A program made the translations under genes and the position numbers. Below are positions 59,774-64,000 of a stretch of DNA of 64,000 bases, in pieces. The stretch lies in assembly GCF_020687165.1 (NCBI RefSeq), contig NZ_JAJEQC010000013.1, one strand, 5' to 3'. The DNA comes from Hominenteromicrobium mulieris (GTDB lineage Bacteria > Bacillota > Clostridia > Oscillospirales > Acutalibacteraceae). Position 1 is the stretch's first letter. Every line of letters starts with the position of its first letter. The notes under the pieces were generated by a model. That model made no database searches, was not told the DNA's origin, and worked only from the letters and a program-made list of their open reading frames with translations.

Positions 59774-60644
59774 TTATGATAGAGATATAGGCGAACCTTG
59801 CCCGGACTGCGCATGCGCAAACTGCGTGCGGAACGCCTTCGGTGCACAGCCGTAGCGCTCTGTAAATAAGCGGTAAAACCGGCTTAAGCTGTTAAAGCCG
59901 CATGCACCGCAGATTTCAATGACGGGCATATCCCCCTGCAAAAGCAGCTGCGCCGCCAAAGACAATCGCTTGCCGTTGATGTACTCCGTCGGCGTCATGC
60001 CAATGTAGCGGCGAAACGACCGCGTAAGGTGCTCCTGCGACATATTTGCAAGCGCTAAAAGACACGGAAGACCTGTGGTGTAATTTTCGCGCCGCTCCAT
60101 TTTTTCAAGCAGCTCCGAAAACCACGCAGGCAAAATCGCTTCCGGCGCGGGTGCTGTAAGAAACAGCTGCACCAAATACGGAAACAGGCTTAAAATGTAG
60201 CGGCACGCCGTTTCGTTATCGGCAAAGCGGTTCGTGTTCAAAAGCTTTTCCTGCACATCCGTTAAGGTGTGGCCGGAAAGCACACAATGTAACGGCAGCT
60301 CCGGCGTATCAAATATGGCGCGGTCAAGCTGCAAATAATCGCACAAGCGCTCAAACACCGTGCGCGGAATACCGATATCAAGCAGCTCGAAATCCGCATT
60401 GTTGAAAAAATCATAGCGGTGCACGTCCCTTGGGCGCATCAAAACGAACGAGCCCTCGGAAAGCAACTGCGAGCGTCCATTTACGGCGTGGATGGCCCCG
60501 CCGTGCGAGACGAGAAACAGCTCGTAAAAAATCATGCGTGTGAATTTTATACGTCGCCGGCACACCGCACTGGTGCAGAACGCGCGCACCCTCACCGGTG
60601 TGCAGATTTTCTTCGGAAAAATGCAGAAGCTCAACGTCGCTCAT
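59774..60644 (-). pseudogene. AraC family regulator of the glycyl radical enzyme locus, frameshifted at a T6 run
   Basis: Two minus-strand frames make one protein. The first, from ATG 60644 (MSDVELLHFSEEN), reaches YKIHTHDF; the second continues YELFLVSHGGAIH through a cupin-like domain to the C-terminal AraC helix-turn-helix (GDMPVIEICGACGFNSLSRF). They join at a run of six T (about 60527-60533), and removal of one T restores a ~289-residue regulator. The gene is divergent from the glycyl radical enzyme and would have been its activator. A base-calling error, real decay and slippage-based switching are all possible. Confidence 0.8.
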
Positions 60645-60730
60645 TTCGGCGCCCCCTTTCTTCTGCTATTATAACGCGTCAAAAAAACGGAATCAAGAAA
60701 TTTCAATTCTAACTTTGGGAGGATAACGGT

Positions 60731-62968
60731 ATGTTCAAGACCGATGTTCAAAAACTGCGCAATGCGTTGGAATTCACGCGCGTTTACAAAGAGAATGCAA
60801 ACGACATTTACCTGCGTGAAGCCGCCTGCATGGATTTTCAGCTCCGTCATATCTTAGTGCCAATGGATGAAAACGACGGCATCGCGGGCCGCTATGAGCA
60901 CGACTTTGTGGGCTTTTCCTCGCAGGTCGGCGGCATTTACACGTATTACTTTAACGAGCATGAATTTTTGAACGCATACATGGCTTGTAAGCAAAACGGT
61001 GAGATTACCGCTGCGGAGGACTACGCTTTGCAGGCTGTGCAGGCCTATTGGCACGAGGAAAACACCGCGCGCAAGGTTGAATTGGAATTTTCGAAGCGCT
61101 ACGGCTATGTGCCGTCGAAAGCTTTTCCCGGTGCGGGCGTGGGCAACTGCGACTGCCGCGTGGCAGGTACAAACCTCGATTTTGAAAAGCTCATCCGTCT
61201 CGGCTTTGACGGGCTCGATCAGGAGATCGACCGTGCGGCGGAAGTGAACGGCGCGTCTTCGTTCTACACAGCTTTAAAGCTGTGGATTGAAAGCCTGCGC
61301 GGCGCATGCGAGCGTTACCGCGAACAGGCATTGGTGCTTGCCGAAAAAGCAGAGACCGAAGAAGCCAAAACGCGCTTTACAAAGCTTGCCGAAGCACTTT
61401 TAAACATTCAGCACAGCACACCGAAGACGTTCCTTGAGGGCGTGCAGCTGATGTGGATCTACGCTGTCAGCAGCGACATTATGAATTACAGCCGCATGGA
61501 CGATTACCTTGGGCCGCTCTATGCCGCGGATATCGACGCGGGGCGCATCACGGAAGAAGAAGCCGTGCAGACCGTGCTGTATCTCTATAAGCACTTTAAA
61601 GAGATTAACAAGATCCATGACTGCCGCGTAATCATCGGCGGCGTGGGCAGAAAGCACCGGAAGGAAGCCGACCGCCTCGCCATCGTCATCATGGAAGCTT
61701 CCCGCCGCTTCCGCGAGACTGTGCCACAGCTCACCCTGCGCTATTACAGCGACATGGACGAGACCGTTTTCCGCAAGGCGATGGAAGTGAATGCGGAGGG
61801 CACCACGTTCCCGATTATTTACTCCGATGAGACGAATGTACCGGCTGTGGAAAAGGTCTTTGGCGTTTCGCATGAGGAAGCCGAGCAATATGTGCCGTTC
61901 GGCTGCGGCGAATACGTCATAGTCGGTTACAGCGTAGGCACACCGAACAACGGCATCAACGTGCTGAAAGCGCTGGAAATTGCGCTGCACAACGGCCTTG
62001 ATTTCTACCAGAACGTTTCCTGCGGCGAAAAGACCGGCGACCCGGCGCAGTTTGATACCTTTGAAAAGCTGTATGACGCCGTGCTTGCACAGCTCAAGCC
62101 GACCATTGACCGCTTTGCTGTACACAAATACCTCAACTATAAAATTGCAGGCGAAAACGCGCCGTATTTGCACCTCAGCCTGCTTTTGAACGACTGCATC
62201 GCGCGCGGCAAGGCGACGTTTGAAGGCGGCGTGCGTTACCTGAATGCTTCCAGCGAAATGTTCGGCATCATCAGCTGTGCAGACAGCCTGACGGCCATCA
62301 AAACGCTCGTTTACGACGAGAAGAAGCTCACTTTGCCGGAGCTCATCGATGTGCTGGATCACGATTTTGAGGGGCACGACGATATTCGCCGCATGTGCCT
62401 TTCCGCACCGAAATACGGCAACGACGACGACACGGCTGACGACATCGCAACGCGCCTTTTCACCGATATTGCCGACCTTACCATGGCGGCAGGTAAAGCT
62501 GCGGGGCTTGACCACTACAATATTGTCAGCGTCAACAACTCCATGAGCGCAGAATGGGGTAACTTCTGTGCGGCGTCTGCCTGCGGCAGAAAGGCCGGCA
62601 GCCCCATGGCAAACGCCAACGGCGCTTCCATCGGCGCAGATAAGTGCGGCATTACGGCGCTGCTCAACTCCATGTCGAAGTTTGACAATACAAAGCACGT
62701 GGGCGTTATCAACAATGTGCGCTTCACAAAGGAGCTCTTCAAGGGCTCTATGGATAAAGTAGAAGCCGTCTTGAAGGCGTTTTACGACAACGACGGCGTG
62801 CAGACGAACCTGTGCGTCATCGGCAAGGATGACCTTGAAAACGCCATGGTGCACCCGGAAAACTACCAGAACCTCCTCGTGCGTATCGGCGGCTTCTCCG
62901 CGAGATTCGTCACACTGAATCCTATTGTGCAGCGCGAGATTATTGAGCGTACGACCTACGGCGCGTAA
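60731..62968 (+). CDS. Glycyl radical enzyme of unknown substrate (PFL family, Cys-Gly-Glu motif)
   Basis: The protein has 745 residues. The thiyl site is Cys392 in YVPFGCGEYVIVGY with Glu394 two residues on. The glycyl radical site is Gly721 in RIGGFSARF near the C-terminus. The Cys-x-Glu spacing is shared with dehydratases and C-N/C-S lyases of the family (usual GCVE/GCIE); pyruvate formate-lyase has two adjacent Cys. Gly at the middle position and the short length (typical members ~780-850) set it apart. Substrate not predictable. GGGAGG precedes ATG 60731. The activase gene follows 12 bases later. Confidence 0.9.
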   Translation: MFKTDVQKLRNALEFTRVYKENANDIYLREAACMDFQLRHILVPMDENDGIAGRYEHDFVGFSSQVGGIYTYYFNEHEFLNAYMACKQNGEITAAEDYALQAVQAYWHEENTARKVELEFSKRYGYVPSKAFPGAGVGNCDCRVAGTNLDFEKLIRLGFDGLDQEIDRAAEVNGASSFYTALKLWIESLRGACERYREQALVLAEKAETEEAKTRFTKLAEALLNIQHSTPKTFLEGVQLMWIYAVSSDIMNYSRMDDYLGPLYAADIDAGRITEEEAVQTVLYLYKHFKEINKIHDCRVIIGGVGRKHRKEADRLAIVIMEASRRFRETVPQLTLRYYSDMDETVFRKAMEVNAEGTTFPIIYSDETNVPAVEKVFGVSHEEAEQYVPFGCGEYVIVGYSVGTPNNGINVLKALEIALHNGLDFYQNVSCGEKTGDPAQFDTFEKLYDAVLAQLKPTIDRFAVHKYLNYKIAGENAPYLHLSLLLNDCIARGKATFEGGVRYLNASSEMFGIISCADSLTAIKTLVYDEKKLTLPELIDVLDHDFEGHDDIRRMCLSAPKYGNDDDTADDIATRLFTDIADLTMAAGKAAGLDHYNIVSVNNSMSAEWGNFCAASACGRKAGSPMANANGASIGADKCGITALLNSMSKFDNTKHVGVINNVRFTKELFKGSMDKVEAVLKAFYDNDGVQTNLCVIGKDDLENAMVHPENYQNLLVRIGGFSARFVTLNPIVQREIIERTTYGA

Positions 62969-62980
62969 GCGGAGGCCGAT

Positions 62981-63861
62981 ATGCGGGATCTTATTTTTGA
63001 TATTCAACGTTTTTGCGTGTATGACGGGCCGGGCATTCGCACCACCGTGTTTTTCAAAGGGTGCAACATGCACTGTGCGTGGTGCCACAATCCGGAAAGC
63101 TTTTCAACCGATGCCGAGCTCTTGTTTCGCCACGAAAAATGCACGCCCTGCGGGGCATGCACTGCGGTATGTCCGAACGGAGCGCATGAAATAAAAGCAG
63201 ACGGCACACATGTTTTTGACCGTGCAAAATGCGCGGCGTGCGGCAAATGTGCCGAAGTATGTCCGAACGATGTCCTGGAGCTTTCCGGGCGCGAAATGAC
63301 GGTGGAAGCCGTGATGAAGCAGATCGACAAGGACGCAAAATATTACCGCTCGTCAAAAGGCGGCGTCACCTTTTCGGGCGGCGAGGCTTCTTTGCACTTT
63401 GAACTCCTGAAAAAGCTGCTTACAGCCTGCCGCGAAAAAGGGTACCACACCGCGCTGGAGACAAACGGTTTGATCTCTGCCGCACATTTAAAAGAACTGA
63501 TACCGCTCACCGATCTTTTTCTGTTCGATTTTAAGCACAGCGACCCCGATGCCCTCAAAAAATGGGCAAGCGCGCCGCTTGCGCCGATCCTCGAGTCCCT
63601 GGCAGCCCTTGAGGACGCGCATGCGCATGTGTGGTTGCGCTGTCCGGTCATTCCGGGCGTGAACGACACGGACGCGCACTTTGTGAGGCGATTTGTGCGC
63701 TCAAGCATCAATATACCTGTATTGAAAAGGCCGAGATCATGGCATACCATGACATCGGCAAAACGAAATGGGACGCGCTGGGGATACCGTATTCGCTCGC
63801 CGCGCTGAAGACCGTTTCGCCGGAACAGAAACATATTTGGGAGACTAAAATAGCCGATTAG
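62981..63861 (+). pseudogene. Glycyl radical enzyme activase (radical SAM), frameshifted near its C-terminus
   Basis: The radical SAM motif is CNMHCAWC (residues ~28-35), followed by two 4Fe-4S clusters (CTPCGACTAVCPNG, CAACGKCAEVCPND) and FSGGEAS. This is the class III activase layout. At 63680-63685 the frame breaks: the natural continuation AICALKHQYTCIEKAEIM to LKTVSPEQKHIW lies one frame over and ends at 63861. The frame from 62981 instead gains 41 foreign residues and stops at 63808. Two extra bases or one missing base explains it. The core with all clusters remains, so partial activity is possible. Confidence 0.85.
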
Positions 63862-63878
63862 CGGCACTTTTGGGGATA

Positions 63879-63907
63879 AGAGAGGGAACGCTTCGTTCCC
63901 TCTCTTT
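63879..63907 (+). terminator. Terminator of the glycyl radical locus
   Basis: AGAGAGGGAACG (63879-63890) pairs perfectly with CGTTCCCTCTCT (63894-63905) around CTT, with a short T-rich tail. Confidence 0.85.
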
Positions 63908-63936
63908 GCTTTATCTCCCACATTTTTTCTAAACAT

Positions 63937-63965
63937 TTGACAGATTTCCCGGAATATTGTATGCT
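63937..63965 (+). promoter_or_regulatory. Promoter for a gene beyond the window
   Basis: TTGACA (63937-63942) and TATGCT (63960-63965) are 17 bases apart. No gene begins before 64000. Confidence 0.7.
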
Positions 63966-64000
63966 ATGGAAAACACCGCAAATTTTCCCTGCGGGACCAC

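Noticed and set aside
1..64000. CRISPR arrays, rRNA genes and insertion sequences
   Set aside because: No regularly spaced repeats, no rRNA sequence and no transposase frames were seen apart from the recombinases described.

Overview
The window joins two kinds of DNA. Positions 1 to about 29,330 are the right-hand part of an integrative and conjugative element (ICE) of the Tn1549/CTn type common in gut Clostridia. Positions from about 29,336 to 64,000 are chromosome of a GC-rich anaerobic Firmicute. The chromosome carries the sporulation genes yqfC, yqfD and a ylbJ-like gene, the usual era/recO/ybeY/phoH block, a TPP riboswitch with thiT, and a glycyl radical enzyme. This points to a spore-forming, strictly anaerobic member of the Clostridia, probably Oscillospirales. 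No rRNA or species marker is present, so the rank below class is inference.

ICE part. The first 950 bases are the end of a second mobile element: the C-terminal part of a large serine recombinase and a stem-loop. It interrupts a Maff2-type gene, whose last 30 codons resume at 961. The plus-strand conjugation module follows: VirB6-like membrane protein, PrgI, VirB4 ATPase, a small protein, a C5 cytosine methyltransferase with a second reading frame inside it, an NlpC/P60 wall hydrolase, DUF4315, a DUF4366/SH3 surface protein, topoisomerase III, two ArdA-like antirestriction proteins and a small cysteine-rich protein. After a bidirectional terminator the minus strand carries a BRO/DinD-like gene, a DUF6050 membrane protein, the MOBP relaxase and MobC, with a candidate oriT upstream of mobC. 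The cargo, of lower GC, is an AraC regulator, an ECF transporter (S, T and a two-domain ATPase) and a pair of ABC exporter-fold transporters. A DtxR/MntR-type regulator follows, which suggests metal or metallophore uptake. The regulatory and recombination module closes the element: XRE repressor, leader with terminator, sigma factor, small HTH protein, a strongly structured non-coding stretch, excisionase and tyrosine integrase. The integrase lies next to tRNA-Arg(CCT), which is followed by three degenerate copies of itself.

Chromosomal part. An operon with a strong promoter encodes MBOAT acyltransferase, DHHW/AlgX-like protein, FkbH-like HAD enzyme and acyl carrier protein, probably an envelope-glycan modification pathway. 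Then come TPM protein, mutS2, recO with a YqzL-like gene, era, dgkA, ybeY, phoH and the sporulation genes yqfD-yqfC (minus strand), followed by ylbJ-like, DUF3810 and DUF3795 genes (plus strand). Next are glyS, the TPP riboswitch with thiT, a cluster of palindromes, a TrmA/RlmD-type RNA methyltransferase, a PLC-like protein, xpt, a clostripain-family lipoprotein and a heterodimeric ABC exporter. The window ends with a glycyl radical enzyme locus. The enzyme is intact and has an unusual Cys-Gly-Glu active-site motif, but the flanking AraC regulator and radical-SAM activase are each broken by one frameshift.

Start codons were chosen by ribosome binding site position and often differ from the longest open frame. 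Family names come from recognition of motifs and gene order, not from a database search.
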